This document shows positions 28,917 through 36,936 of a stretch of 58,797 bases of DNA, piece by piece (positions within the stretch are counted from its first letter, which is position 1; every line of letters begins with the position of its first letter). The notes under the pieces were generated by a model. That model made no database searches. It was not told where the DNA came from and saw only the letters and a program-made list of their open reading frames with translations. Location of the stretch: NCBI GenBank assembly GCA_031276635.1, contig JAISMU010000109.1, forward strand, positions 1 to 58,797, written 5' to 3'. This DNA is from Deltaproteobacteria bacterium (GTDB taxonomy: Bacteria > Desulfobacterota > Desulfarculia > Adiutricales > Adiutricaceae). The translations under genes and the position numbers were made by a program.

Positions 28917-29335
28917 GAGGGGACGACCGGGACCCTCGCCTGGCGGCCGGGCCGGGCCGGCTAGCCTTGGCTCGAAAAAGCCCTGGTCTGAAGACCGCCC
29001 AGATTTGGCCAGACGAATAAACCAGCCCACCGCTGGACTTGGCATTTTCGACAACTTTAACTTAAATAGATTTAAATTTTGCTTGAAGTAATAGGTAAGC
29101 TTGATTTAGCAGTTTATTTACACTAAAATAATTTATAACAACATTTTTAAACATCAATAACGCAAAAACATATTTAATAATTAAATTTAAATACTATATA
29201 CTATTTTAATGAAACTTATTAGAAATTTTTTTAAACTTGTTTCTCATAATAATATTATGAATATTCTAAATATTATATTCAATTAAATTAAATAACTATA
29301 TATTTTAATACTAGTCAAGATAATAATTATTTTTA
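28917..29335. other. AT-rich intergenic, no gene seen
   Basis: The first 100 bases are GC-rich tail sequence after the operon; the rest is very AT-rich. No promoter or gene could be supported. Confidence 0.45.
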
Positions 29336-29665
29336 TCATTTCCCTTTAACTTTATTGTTTTTGATTTCTTCAATAGACATACCTGTTAATTTTGAGATCT
29401 CCTTCAATGAAAATCCCTCTTTCTTCAAAGAACGAGCTATTTTTCTTTTAGTTCGGGCTGAACAATTTTCTCTGCTCATGGCCAACCCCATTTTTTTACC
29501 CAGGGCGAACCCTTCTTCTTCGCTGGTTTTGAGGGCGCTCAAATAGCTCATCCGGTCTTTCTCGCGGAGCTCGTATAAGTAGAGAGCTTCCGGGTCCTGG
29601 GCGAACATTTCCTTAACAACCATAGCTAATTTTATCAACGTCTCTCTTTTTTCATTCTTATCCAT
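29336..29665 (-). CDS. C-terminal part of an Rpn/PD-(D/E)XK transposase-like protein
   Basis: A 109-residue frame from ATG 29665. MFAQDPEALYLYELREKDRM is nearly the same as the C-terminal region of the Rpn-family pseudogene next door (ELFAQNPEERRLYELREKDRM), and the end SLKEISKLTGMSIEEIKN matches that gene's ending. The N-terminal nuclease domain that Rpn proteins need is absent. It is either a gene fragment or a short stand-alone protein; the ribosome site (TAGGATT) is weak. The final helix-turn-helix-like ELT/LTGMSIEEI motif is typical of the family. Confidence 0.55.
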   Translation of the reverse strand: MDKNEKRETLIKLAMVVKEMFAQDPEALYLYELREKDRMSYLSALKTSEEEGFALGKKMGLAMSRENCSARTKRKIARSLKKEGFSLKEISKLTGMSIEEIKNNKVKGK

Positions 29666-29871
29666 AATTAATCCTACTAAATTGGTAAAAAACAACCTAT
29701 AATGATTTGGCTGTGTTGTTGTATGTAAATAATTATATTATTTTTATCATTATAAGTACATTGATTATACGGCATAAAACCTTTTAGAAATGATTTTTAA
29801 TAAATTAAAAAAATACATTTTAAAAAAATAAAGCTATTTTAGCTATGAAGTTTTTTACTCTTAAAACCTAA

Positions 29872-30918
29872 TTACAAGTTTCTGATTTCTTCAATCGACA
29901 AACCTGTCACTTTTGAGATCGTCTCAAACGATAATCCCTCAGCCTTCATCGAAAGAGCCGTTCTCTTTATGCCTTGTTCTCTGCCTAGTTCTAGGCCTTG
30001 TTCTCTGCCTAGTTCTAGGCCTTGTTCTCTGCCTTGTTCTCTGCCTAGTTCTAGGCCTTGTTCTCTGCCTTGTTCTAGGCCTAGTTCTAGGCCTTGTTCT
30101 ATGCCTAGTTCTATGCCTTTTTCTATCCCGTCGGCCTCCCCCAACTTATAGCCCCGGGCCATCCCTCTTTTTCTGCTTGATTTAAGCTCGCTCAAATAGC
30201 TCATCCGGTCTTTCTCGCGGAGTTCGTATAAGCGACGTTCTTCCGGATTCTGAGCGAACAATTCCTTAAGGGCCATAGCCTGTTTTATCAACGGCATCTT
30301 TTCCTCGATCTAATCCATAATTTCACTGTCCTTATTGCCCAGAAACATTCACCAGGGCGCTAGCGGATTTCGCTCAATAACCGCGCCAAGTTGGCCTTCT
30401 TCCACCGATGGCAGATTTTTAAGGTTAATTATGTGTAGTTCTAGTTTATCATTGTACAATTTGCCAGTTATATCACTCCTGACATGAAACGTGTCGTGAA
30501 AAAGAGCCGCCTCTGGGCTCACCACACCTAAGTTAAAAGAGCCAATAAGAATAGAAACCATCCTAGGCAGCTCGTTGTAGCTCTGTCCCTTCCTCAAATC
30601 CCCCGTAAAGCCCTTGCCCCAGTAGAATAAAACCTGATTCTTCAAAGCAATGGCGTCGTCCAGATGAACCTCAATATCTATCCTATCAATGATTTTATTA
30701 TCCCTAATTTTGTTGACAAATATATCCAAACGAGGCATCTTTTTGGTTATTTGACTCGCTGATAATTCCGTGTTTTCAAGGACAATATCCTCAGGTTTGA
30801 TTTCCTCGCCTAAAGTATCGGACAGGAACCCGGCGAGGATGTCTTTGTTGGCCTCATGACCAAAAATACGCTTGAAGGCGAAATCATTAAGCTTATTGAC
30901 TTTAGAAAAATAAGGCAC
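29872..30918 (-). pseudogene. Rpn family recombination-promoting nuclease, interrupted by two stops
   Basis: The N-terminal PD-(D/E)XK nuclease-like domain (30918-30349; NKLNDFAFKRIFGHEANKDI, then PRLDIFVNK and RIDIEVHLDD with the acidic and ExH/K-like residues) runs into TGA at 30349-30351. The same frame continues through MFLGNKDSEIMD, a TAG, and IEEKMPLIKQAMALKELFAQ to a natural end at 29872. Aligned with typical Rpn proteins, the TGA stands where Trp and the TAG where Glu or Gln would fit, so both are single-base nonsense changes. Rpn proteins promote RecA-independent recombination and are expanded in symbionts. The C-terminal part carries a 12-bp tandem repeat. Start GTG 30918 chosen by homology. 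Confidence 0.8.
29971..30126 (-). repeat. 12-bp tandem repeat, 13 units, inside the Rpn pseudogene
   Basis: Alternating GAACAAGG / GAACTAGG 12-mers encode ELGx-EQGx tetrapeptides (LELGREQGREQGLELG and similar). Codons differ between units only at a few positions. It is a charged, low-complexity linker likely to vary in length by slippage. It is not a CRISPR array: there are no spacers. Confidence 0.85.
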
Positions 30919-30957
30919 GCGCCCACCCCGATATTTTTTACAATACCCCAGAACCAA

Positions 30958-31307
30958 AAAAAATACAAGTCGCTTTCAACGATTTCTTCAAATTTTTTTT
31001 AATTTTTTAACTGGCCAGAGACCCAGCAACCTTGGCTAGAAAAACAATAATATTATAGCACTTTATCATACTAATATATATCAATAATATATTTTATAAC
31101 TAAAAAGTCTTATCTACCAAAATTTAAAATCGCTGGCCCAGGCCTGGCTATATTTTCAATTTCCCCCCAATTCAATATAATAAATTTGGCCCATCAGCCG
31201 CCTCTGGCCTCAATTCGCTTGTCAGGCCAGGGGCCCTCGCCCTGGCTTTGAGACAGCCTCTGAGGTCTCCAGCCCTGGCCCGCCAATTTAACTAAGGGGC
31301 TTGAGCC
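30958..31307. other. Intergenic, no gene seen
   Basis: AT-rich left part with a motif AAGTCGCTTTCAA (30964-30976) that recurs at about 57680. The right part is GC-richer leader of the next gene. No promoter consensus convincing enough to call. Confidence 0.4.
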
Positions 31308-32633
31308 TTGAAAACCATCGCCCGCGCCTGGTTGGAAATCTTTCTCCACGTTCTGGTCCTGGCCTTGGTAGCTGAGCTTCTGGCTCTCTTCCTCGTGAGC
31401 CTGACGGAGGACGCCCTACGCCAGGATCTGGACCGGACCGGTCAGGTCTCGGCCCTAGCTCTGGCCATTACCCGTCTGGGCCCAGAGAAGACCGCCACTT
31501 TTCTGGAGTTCAGCCTGCCCCAACGGTCCGAGGCCTGGCTGGAGGATCCGGCCGGGAACCTGGTTCTGGGCCAACCCAACCCGGAGCTGACGTGGGCCAA
31601 AAGACTAACCCTGGAAGCCAGGAAGTCCACCCAGGGGGAGGTGACGGTCTGGGCCACCGAGCCCCTCGCCCTGGCCCGCGCCCCAGTTCACTTGAATGGC
31701 CGAAAACTGTGGCTTTACCTGGCCCAGCGCCAACCCTGGCGGTTGACGAAAACTGACCACTTTCTGCCGGGTTTTGTCAGCCTGACCCTGGTTTGCGGCC
31801 TTTTCTCCCTGTGGGTGACCCGCCGATCAGCCCGGCCCCTTTGGCGCCTCAGTCAGGAGCTCCGAGCCCTGGCCCAAGGAGATTTAAGCCTCAGAGCCAC
31901 CGTCGAGGGGGAGGGCCTCACCTCCAGCGTCGCCCGGGAGGTCAACCGATTGGCCAACGCCCTGGCCAACCGCGAGGAATCCCTGGTCTCCCTGGCCACC
32001 ATGGTCGCTCGGGGTCGGCCCTATCTCAAACAGGCCCGCCTGGCCACCGGTCTCCTGGAGCAAAAATGGCGAGACCAGGAGCTGACCCCGGATCTGACCA
32101 ACTTAAAAACCTTGGGCGCGGCTCTGAGCCAACTGGACCGATTGCTGGGGGAAGTGGCCCTGTTTCACCGGCTGGATTTTGAGCCCCGGGCGTTTCGACG
32201 AGAGCGACTGTCGCTGTCGGCTTTGGTTTTTGAGGAGTCGCTGCGCTATCAAGAGCTTTATGGGGCCCCGGCCCTGATCCCCCGAGTAACCTCCAAACTT
32301 TACATCCACGGCAATCCTGAGCTTACCCGCCTGTTGGTCTCCCGCTTGCTGGACGTGACCCTCCACCAGGCCCAGGGTCGGCCCCTCCGGCTGGAGCTGG
32401 CCAACCAGCGCGACCGGGTCGCCCTCCGGCTTGAGCTGGACTGCCCTGGCCTCAGCCTGGAAGAGCTCCAGGATCTTTTCTGGCTCAACCCCAACCCCCA
32501 GGCCTCCCCCAACGCTCTCTCCCTGGCTCTGGTCAAAAAAATCGCCGATTGGTCCCAGGCCCAGGTAACCGCCACCAGAATCCCTGACCAACCCGAGGGC
32601 CTGCGCCTGGAAACCCTGTTCCCAACCGCTTAG
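31308..32633 (+). CDS. Degenerate sensor histidine kinase-like membrane protein
   Basis: A 441-residue protein with an N-terminal transmembrane helix (about 8-30), a periplasmic sensor region, a second helix (about 150-170, FVSLTLVCGLFSLWVTRRSA), a HAMP-like linker (RPLWRLSQELRALAQGDLSLR) and a kinase-like C-terminus. The phosphoacceptor H-box is missing: after HAMP the sequence is SLATMVARGRPYLKQARLA with no His-Glu. The N-box Asn is absent (LLVSRLLDVTLHQ), and the G-box glycine row is eroded (NALSLALVKKIADW). It is probably a pseudokinase sensor, comparable in layout to CpxA/EnvZ. No response regulator gene is adjacent. Start is TTG with AAGGGG upstream. Confidence 0.75.
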   Translation: MKTIARAWLEIFLHVLVLALVAELLALFLVSLTEDALRQDLDRTGQVSALALAITRLGPEKTATFLEFSLPQRSEAWLEDPAGNLVLGQPNPELTWAKRLTLEARKSTQGEVTVWATEPLALARAPVHLNGRKLWLYLAQRQPWRLTKTDHFLPGFVSLTLVCGLFSLWVTRRSARPLWRLSQELRALAQGDLSLRATVEGEGLTSSVAREVNRLANALANREESLVSLATMVARGRPYLKQARLATGLLEQKWRDQELTPDLTNLKTLGAALSQLDRLLGEVALFHRLDFEPRAFRRERLSLSALVFEESLRYQELYGAPALIPRVTSKLYIHGNPELTRLLVSRLLDVTLHQAQGRPLRLELANQRDRVALRLELDCPGLSLEELQDLFWLNPNPQASPNALSLALVKKIADWSQAQVTATRIPDQPEGLRLETLFPTA

Positions 32634-32945
32634 GGCCAGCTGGTCGCTCCCGGCCCGCCCCTGGTCCGCCACCTACTATCCTAATAGCAATCTTTATTTG
32701 TATATACTTTATAAAATTAATATTTACAACTTTATTTAATAATAAATTCAATGTTTTAATATTTAAACTACAATTTTCCAATTATTTGCCGGCCCATTCA
32801 GGTCGCCGAGGCCGGCTTTGGGGGCGAAACCGGCCTTAAATCTTTTCAGTTTTACAGCTCCCAGGGCGGTGGTATAATGGCCCCAGTAACCGGGCTGGCT
32901 CCTCGCCCTTTTTTTCGGGACGCCACATTTTCATATGAGGTTTAT

Positions 32946-33506
32946 ATGACCAAATTCTGCGTAAGGTGCGGGGTCAACATCAGCCCTCTCACCGGGGCCA
33001 TGGAGCAGAACCCGGCTAAGCTGGAGCAGTTGCGCAAGTGGAACGTTTATGTCCCTGAGCCCTTGTGCGTCAGCTGCTTCAGCCACTACCTGGCTCAGGC
33101 CGAAGCTCGTTACGGGGATGGATTTGTCTACGAGGAGGACCCCTCGCCGGAGTTTTTAAGACAACTCCAGACGCAGATCGATAAAATCGCGGTGTTCACT
33201 TTCAACCCATATAACGAGGAGGGAGCCTACCGGAACCTGGGCCTGGTCTCGGGCTACGCCACCCTCGGCACGGGCTTTCTGACCAGCGTGGTCTCCTCAA
33301 TAAACGATTTCCTTGGCGAGGATTCCCAGATCTACAATGACAAGATGAAGCAGGCCGAAGCCATCTGCCAAGGAAAGCTCAAGTCTCGAGCCCACGCCCT
33401 GGGAGCCACCGCGGTCATCGGTCTTTCGGTTACCTTTACTGAGTTGACAGTAGGTCACGGCATGCTCATGATCGGCATGATTGGGACCGCCGTCACCACG
33501 CGGTAA
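32946..33506 (+). CDS. YbjQ/DUF74-type putative heavy-metal-binding protein with zinc ribbon
   Basis: A 186-residue cytoplasmic protein. An N-terminal CVRCGVN and a later CVSCF suggest a four-cysteine zinc ribbon (residues about 5-45). The C-terminal half matches the YbjQ family: YRNLGLVSGYATLGTGF, then the helix DKMKQAEAICQGKLKSRAHALGATAVIGLSV. YbjQ pentamers are thought to bind metals but the role is unknown. Fusion to a zinc ribbon is less usual. ATG at 32946 chosen for the GAGG upstream. It is followed 4 bases later by uppP, so the two are likely co-transcribed. Confidence 0.78.
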   Translation: MTKFCVRCGVNISPLTGAMEQNPAKLEQLRKWNVYVPEPLCVSCFSHYLAQAEARYGDGFVYEEDPSPEFLRQLQTQIDKIAVFTFNPYNEEGAYRNLGLVSGYATLGTGFLTSVVSSINDFLGEDSQIYNDKMKQAEAICQGKLKSRAHALGATAVIGLSVTFTELTVGHGMLMIGMIGTAVTTR

Positions 33507-33510
33507 ACCA

Positions 33511-34332
33511 ATGACCGCGTGGCTGGCGAGCCTGACCCTGGGCCTGATTCAGGGTCTGGGCGAATTTCTGCCCATCTCCTCCTCAGGTCATCTGGCCTTG
33601 GCTCAACATTTTTTCGGCTGGCGCGAGCCGGAGCTGCTTTATGATTTGATTCTCCATCTGGGCACCCTTTTGGCGGTGTTTTATTTTTATCGCTCCAACC
33701 TGTGGAGCCTGATTCTGGAGCTGCGGCTGCTGCCAGCCGCCCTCCTCAGCCCCAGTAAAATGGGGACTTATTTTCGAATCCGGCCAGACTTTCGGTTGGG
33801 AATCCTGATCATCATCGGCTCCTTACCGACCGCCCTGATTGGCTTTTGCTTTCTCTCCACCTTTGAGAGCCTTTTCGCCTCCACCCGAGCGGTGGGCTTG
33901 GCCTTTCTGGTCACCGCCCTGTTTCTGGCCGCCACCCGTTGGGCCCCACCAACCCGAGCGGCCACGGAAAAGGCCATGACCATCAAAATGGCCTTGGCCA
34001 TCGGGTTGATTCAGGGCCTAGCCATTACCCCGGGCCTGTCGCGCAGTGGGCTGACCATTGGCTTGGGGCTTTTTCTGGGCCTGGACCACCACCTGGCGGC
34101 CCGGTTCTCGTTTCTTCTGTCCATTCCGGCCATCCTGGGCGGGCTGATTCTGACCTTGCGGCAAGCCCCGGCCATTTCCCTCAGCGGCTGGGAAACGCTG
34201 GCCGGTTTCGCGGTGGCCGGTTTAACCGGGTATCTGGCCCTGTGGTTTCTGGTGCGGGTCATCAAGCCCAAGCGCCTGGCCTATTTCGCCCCCTGGTGCG
34301 CCCTGATGGGCCTGGTGGCTTTTTTTCTTTAG
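33511..34332 (+). CDS. uppP: Undecaprenyl-diphosphatase (BacA type)
   Basis: Integral membrane enzyme (273 residues) that removes a phosphate from undecaprenyl diphosphate so the lipid carrier can be reused for peptidoglycan and O-antigen. The two catalytic blocks are LIQGLGEFLPISSSGHL near the N-terminus and GLAITPGLSRSG near residue 180. About eight hydrophobic segments. It follows the YbjQ-like gene closely and precedes the heptose adenylyltransferase by 16 bases, fitting an envelope-synthesis operon. Confidence 0.95.
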   Translation: MTAWLASLTLGLIQGLGEFLPISSSGHLALAQHFFGWREPELLYDLILHLGTLLAVFYFYRSNLWSLILELRLLPAALLSPSKMGTYFRIRPDFRLGILIIIGSLPTALIGFCFLSTFESLFASTRAVGLAFLVTALFLAATRWAPPTRAATEKAMTIKMALAIGLIQGLAITPGLSRSGLTIGLGLFLGLDHHLAARFSFLLSIPAILGGLILTLRQAPAISLSGWETLAGFAVAGLTGYLALWFLVRVIKPKRLAYFAPWCALMGLVAFFL

Positions 34333-34348
34333 AGGTTTTCGCCCAAGG

Positions 34349-34831
34349 ATGAGCGGTTATCTGGCCAAGATAATGACCCCCCAGGCGGCCCTAGCCCAAA
34401 GTCAGGCCCTCAAGGGCCAGCAAGGCGTTCTGGTCATGACCAATGGCTGCTTTGACCTTTTGCACCCAGGCCACTTGAGGTATCTGGAGCAAGCCCGGTC
34501 CCTGGGCGACCATCTACTGGTGGCCCTCAATAGCGACAGCTCGGTCCGCCGCCTCAAGGGCCCCAAAAGGCCTGTCCGACCAGAGCGGGAACGAGCCGAG
34601 ATGCTGGCCGGCCTGGAGATGGTCAACTCAGTGGTCATCTTCCCTGAGGACACCCCCTTGAATCTCATTGAGCTCCTCCAACCAGACATCCTCGTCAAAG
34701 GCGGGGACTGGAGCCCGGAGACCATTGTGGGCGGCCCAGAAACCCTGGCCCGGGGGGGGCAGGTCCGCTCCCTGACCCTGGCCCCGGGCTATTCCACCAC
34801 CAACTTGATCGCCAGAATCATGAATTTATGA
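34349..34831 (+). CDS. D-glycero-beta-D-manno-heptose 1-phosphate adenylyltransferase (RfaE2/HldE C-domain type)
   Basis: A 160-residue nucleotidyltransferase that makes ADP-heptose for LPS inner core. The cytidylyltransferase-fold motif TNGCFDLLHPGHLRYLEQA (HxGH) and the conserved LVKGGDW and STTNLI motifs are present. Here it is a stand-alone adenylyltransferase without the kinase half, as in many Desulfobacterota. It shows that the organism makes heptose-containing LPS, or at least ADP-heptose, a known host immune signal. Confidence 0.92.
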   Translation: MSGYLAKIMTPQAALAQSQALKGQQGVLVMTNGCFDLLHPGHLRYLEQARSLGDHLLVALNSDSSVRRLKGPKRPVRPERERAEMLAGLEMVNSVVIFPEDTPLNLIELLQPDILVKGGDWSPETIVGGPETLARGGQVRSLTLAPGYSTTNLIARIMNL

Positions 34832-34844
34832 CGAAAGGCCAAAC

Positions 34845-35855
34845 GTGTCCAGGGCGAGCCAGGATTTCTACGCTGTTTTGGGAGTGCCCCCCGAGGCCAG
34901 CCCGGAGGTTTTGCGGGAAGCTTACACCCGCCTGGCCAAACAGTGTCACCCGGACTTGAACCCTGACCAACCCCTCCTGGCCGAGCGCTTCAAGGTCGTG
35001 ACCCACGCCTACGCGGTCTTGCGCGACCCCCAAGCCCGGGCCCGCTACGATCTGATCCGTCAAACCTTGAAAGGCCGACCCAAAACCGGAGCCGGGAGCA
35101 AGAAGCCCCCCATTAAGACCCCGAAGAGCCCGACCGCCGCCCAAGCCCAGGCCGAGCCCCAGGCTCCCCCCCAGACCGGGCCCAAAGCCGCGACCAAAAC
35201 TCAGCGGGCCCAACCAGGCGGCCCCCAGACCCAAGCTCCCCCCAAAGGAGCCGCCACCCAAACCCAGGCCGAGCCCCGGCGGGCCCAGGCTTCCCCCCAG
35301 ACCGAGGCCAAAGCCGCGACCAAAAACCAGCGGGCCCAACCAGGCGGCCCCCAGACCCAGGTCCCCCCCAAAGGAGCCGCTACCCAAGCCCAGTCTGCCC
35401 AAGCCCAGGCTACCCAGGCCCAGACGGCCCAGGGACCCACTCAACCCCGCTCACCCCAAACTGAGCCCAAGAAACCGAGCCAGGCGGCTGACCGGGCCAA
35501 AGGCTTAAAAACTGGTCGAGCCAGGAACGGTCAGAGCCCTCTGGACGCCACCCCCAAAAAGGGCTTCTGGACCAAGGCGACCGAAGCGGCCCGGAACTTT
35601 TTCAGCCTCGCCAAGTCCAAGGCCGGCTCAGCCTATGACATCTCTTATCGGCTGGCCATCTCGTCTCAGGCCGCCGTCACCGGGACCACGGTTTCCATCA
35701 ACTACCTCCGCGACCAGGGTCAGCCGCAGCGGTTGGAGATCCACATTCCCCCAGGCGTCAAAAGCAACTCCCAACTCCGCCTGGCCGGTCAGGGCCATCT
35801 GGGCCCGAACCAGACCCGGGGCGATCTGGTCCTGACGTTGTTGGTGATGGGTTAG
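34845..35855 (+). CDS. DnaJ-like co-chaperone with long repetitive linker
   Basis: A 336-residue protein starting at GTG 34845 (GAAAGG upstream). Residues 6-70 are a J domain (DFYAVLGVPPEASPEVLREA, with the HPD motif in QCHPDLNPDQ) that would stimulate a DnaK ATPase. Residues about 80-230 are an Ala/Pro/Gln/Thr linker containing a 42-residue tandem duplication. The C-terminus (EIHIPPGVKSNSQLRLAGQG then GDLVLTLLVMG) matches the last beta domain of DnaJ/CbpA. The G/F region, zinc finger and first substrate domain are missing, so it is not the housekeeping DnaJ. It is the last gene of the uppP-heptose group. Confidence 0.82.
   Translation: MSRASQDFYAVLGVPPEASPEVLREAYTRLAKQCHPDLNPDQPLLAERFKVVTHAYAVLRDPQARARYDLIRQTLKGRPKTGAGSKKPPIKTPKSPTAAQAQAEPQAPPQTGPKAATKTQRAQPGGPQTQAPPKGAATQTQAEPRRAQASPQTEAKAATKNQRAQPGGPQTQVPPKGAATQAQSAQAQATQAQTAQGPTQPRSPQTEPKKPSQAADRAKGLKTGRARNGQSPLDATPKKGFWTKATEAARNFFSLAKSKAGSAYDISYRLAISSQAAVTGTTVSINYLRDQGQPQRLEIHIPPGVKSNSQLRLAGQGHLGPNQTRGDLVLTLLVMG
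35162..35400 (+). repeat. 126-bp tandem duplication in the DnaJ-like linker
   Basis: Two in-frame 126-bp units beginning near 35162 and 35288 encode QRAQPGGPQTQAPPKGAATQ-type segments with few changes. It is GC-rich and low in complexity, likely to vary in length between strains. Confidence 0.75.
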
Positions 35856-36359
35856 CTCAAATCGGGTTTAAGTCACCGGATCCCTGGGACTTGGCCAGCC
35901 TAACCCTGGCCAGGGGCGGTTTTTTCTGGCTCGAGCCGGACCCTCTTGAGGACCTCCGACGGGAATGACCTTGACTAAAATAGTTCGTTGGCGATCGCGG
36001 GGAAACTGGCGCCGCTGACCCAACAGACTTTTCCAGGCGAAGGGAGAGAGTTTTGTCCCGGCCAGGTTGGCCTGAGCCACTCCTTAGCCCGGAAAACAGA
36101 GTCAGGCCGCGATTTTTCTCTTTTTTTTGCCCGAGCCTGAGCCTCTCTCCCCCAAAAAACCGAGCCTGGAGCGTTTATTCGGCCCCCAGGCTTTGACCGG
36201 CGATGGGAGGAGAGATTTTTGGGTTAGCCGCCAGCCCTCGTCCCTGGATTTAGCCAGCCCCAACCCCGACCGGACGACCAGTCCGACTGGTTTTTCTACT
36301 GGAGACGCTCTGGTCGCTTGAGCTTATTTATTTTTCAGTGTTTTTTGGGGGTTTTTGCC
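35856..36359. other. Intergenic, no gene seen
   Basis: About 500 GC-rich bases with short frames on both strands, none with a ribosome site or recognisable similarity. Could include leader sequence of the small membrane gene. Confidence 0.4.
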
Positions 36360-36596
36360 ATGAGCTTAAGCTTGGCCCTGATTTTGATTGTCGGCGTTCC
36401 GCTAAACCTGCTGAGCCTTGGCGTTGTCCTTTTGAGCCTGAAATATTACCGCGCCCGGACCCTGGAGCCCCAGACCGGGGAGTTGAGGTTTCTGACCAAG
36501 ACCCTGGAGCGGAACCTCCGGGATCTGGAAACCCGGGTGGCCACCCTGGAGGACCTCATCCTGGAGGCCGACCAGAGCCAGACCTACCACCAGTGA
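36360..36596 (+). CDS. Small PspB-like membrane protein
   Basis: A 78-residue protein: one hydrophobic segment (residues about 3-27, LALILIVGVPLNLLSLGVVL), then a charged helix (ELRFLTKTLERNLRDLETRV and ATLEDLILEAD) predicted to form a coiled coil. This layout and the ending resemble phage-shock protein B, which with PspC regulates the envelope stress response. No pspA or pspC lies nearby, so the assignment is tentative. ATG at 36360 is preferred over an upstream in-frame ATG at 36318 because the shorter form begins at the hydrophobic helix. Confidence 0.6.
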   Translation: MSLSLALILIVGVPLNLLSLGVVLLSLKYYRARTLEPQTGELRFLTKTLERNLRDLETRVATLEDLILEADQSQTYHQ

Positions 36597-36621
36597 GCGA
36601 GTAAGCCAAAGGTCGCCCAGC

Positions 36622-36646
36622 AAAAAAAAAGAGCCTCACGGGGCTC
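36622..36646 (-). terminator. Rho-independent terminator
   Basis: On the minus strand GAGCC-CCGTGA-GGCTC is followed by nine T. It faces transcripts coming from the decayed AAA-ATPase/DUF2292 region to the right, and also overlaps the 3' flank of the PspB-like gene. Confidence 0.7.
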
Positions 36647-36783
36647 AAATTTAGTCAAGGGGGCCGGTCGTTTTTATTGCCGATAAGTTCTCAGCCTCTG
36701 GCCATTCTGGGCCAAAATACCGAAAACCACGGACGCCCAAGATATTCTCAACTATTTCTGATCCATTTCCCTCGCTATTTCTC

Positions 36784-36895
36784 AGACAAAAACGAGCCAC
36801 TCGCCGAGCGGCCTTTGAGAAAAACCAGGATAACCTATCGGAGCTCCAGGCCCTTTAAAGCCTGGCTGATCTTGTCCACCAAGGGCTTCAGAGGC
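36784..36895 (-). pseudogene. Remnant of a DUF2292-like gene
   Basis: A minus-strand frame reads LKPLVDKISQALKGLEL, stop, VILVFLKGRS, matching LKVKIGQALKGLEFGQVILI of the gene at 38406-38756. It is a third, badly decayed copy of that gene, showing that the duplicated block once extended further left. Confidence 0.55.
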
Positions 36896-36936
36896 CAACA
36901 ATAGTGAGGGGATCGCTCCCTCAAATTGGCCCAGGA

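Noticed and set aside
29971-30126. Possible CRISPR array
   Set aside because: The repeats are contiguous 12-mers in a reading frame with no spacers; they code for an ELG/EQG linker.
30310-30351. Stop-codon readthrough or selenocysteine at the TGA in the Rpn gene
   Set aside because: A TAG follows 12 codons later, no selenocysteine element is visible, and many genes in the window end in TGA. Two nonsense mutations are simpler.
32300-32672. Minus-strand frames opposite the kinase-like gene
   Set aside because: Shadows of the plus-strand gene, whose membrane segments and HAMP-like linker are recognisable.
35868-36321. Short frames on both strands between the DnaJ-like gene and the PspB-like gene
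   Set aside because: Pro/Arg/Ser-rich translations without motifs or ribosome sites; probably chance openness in GC-rich DNA.
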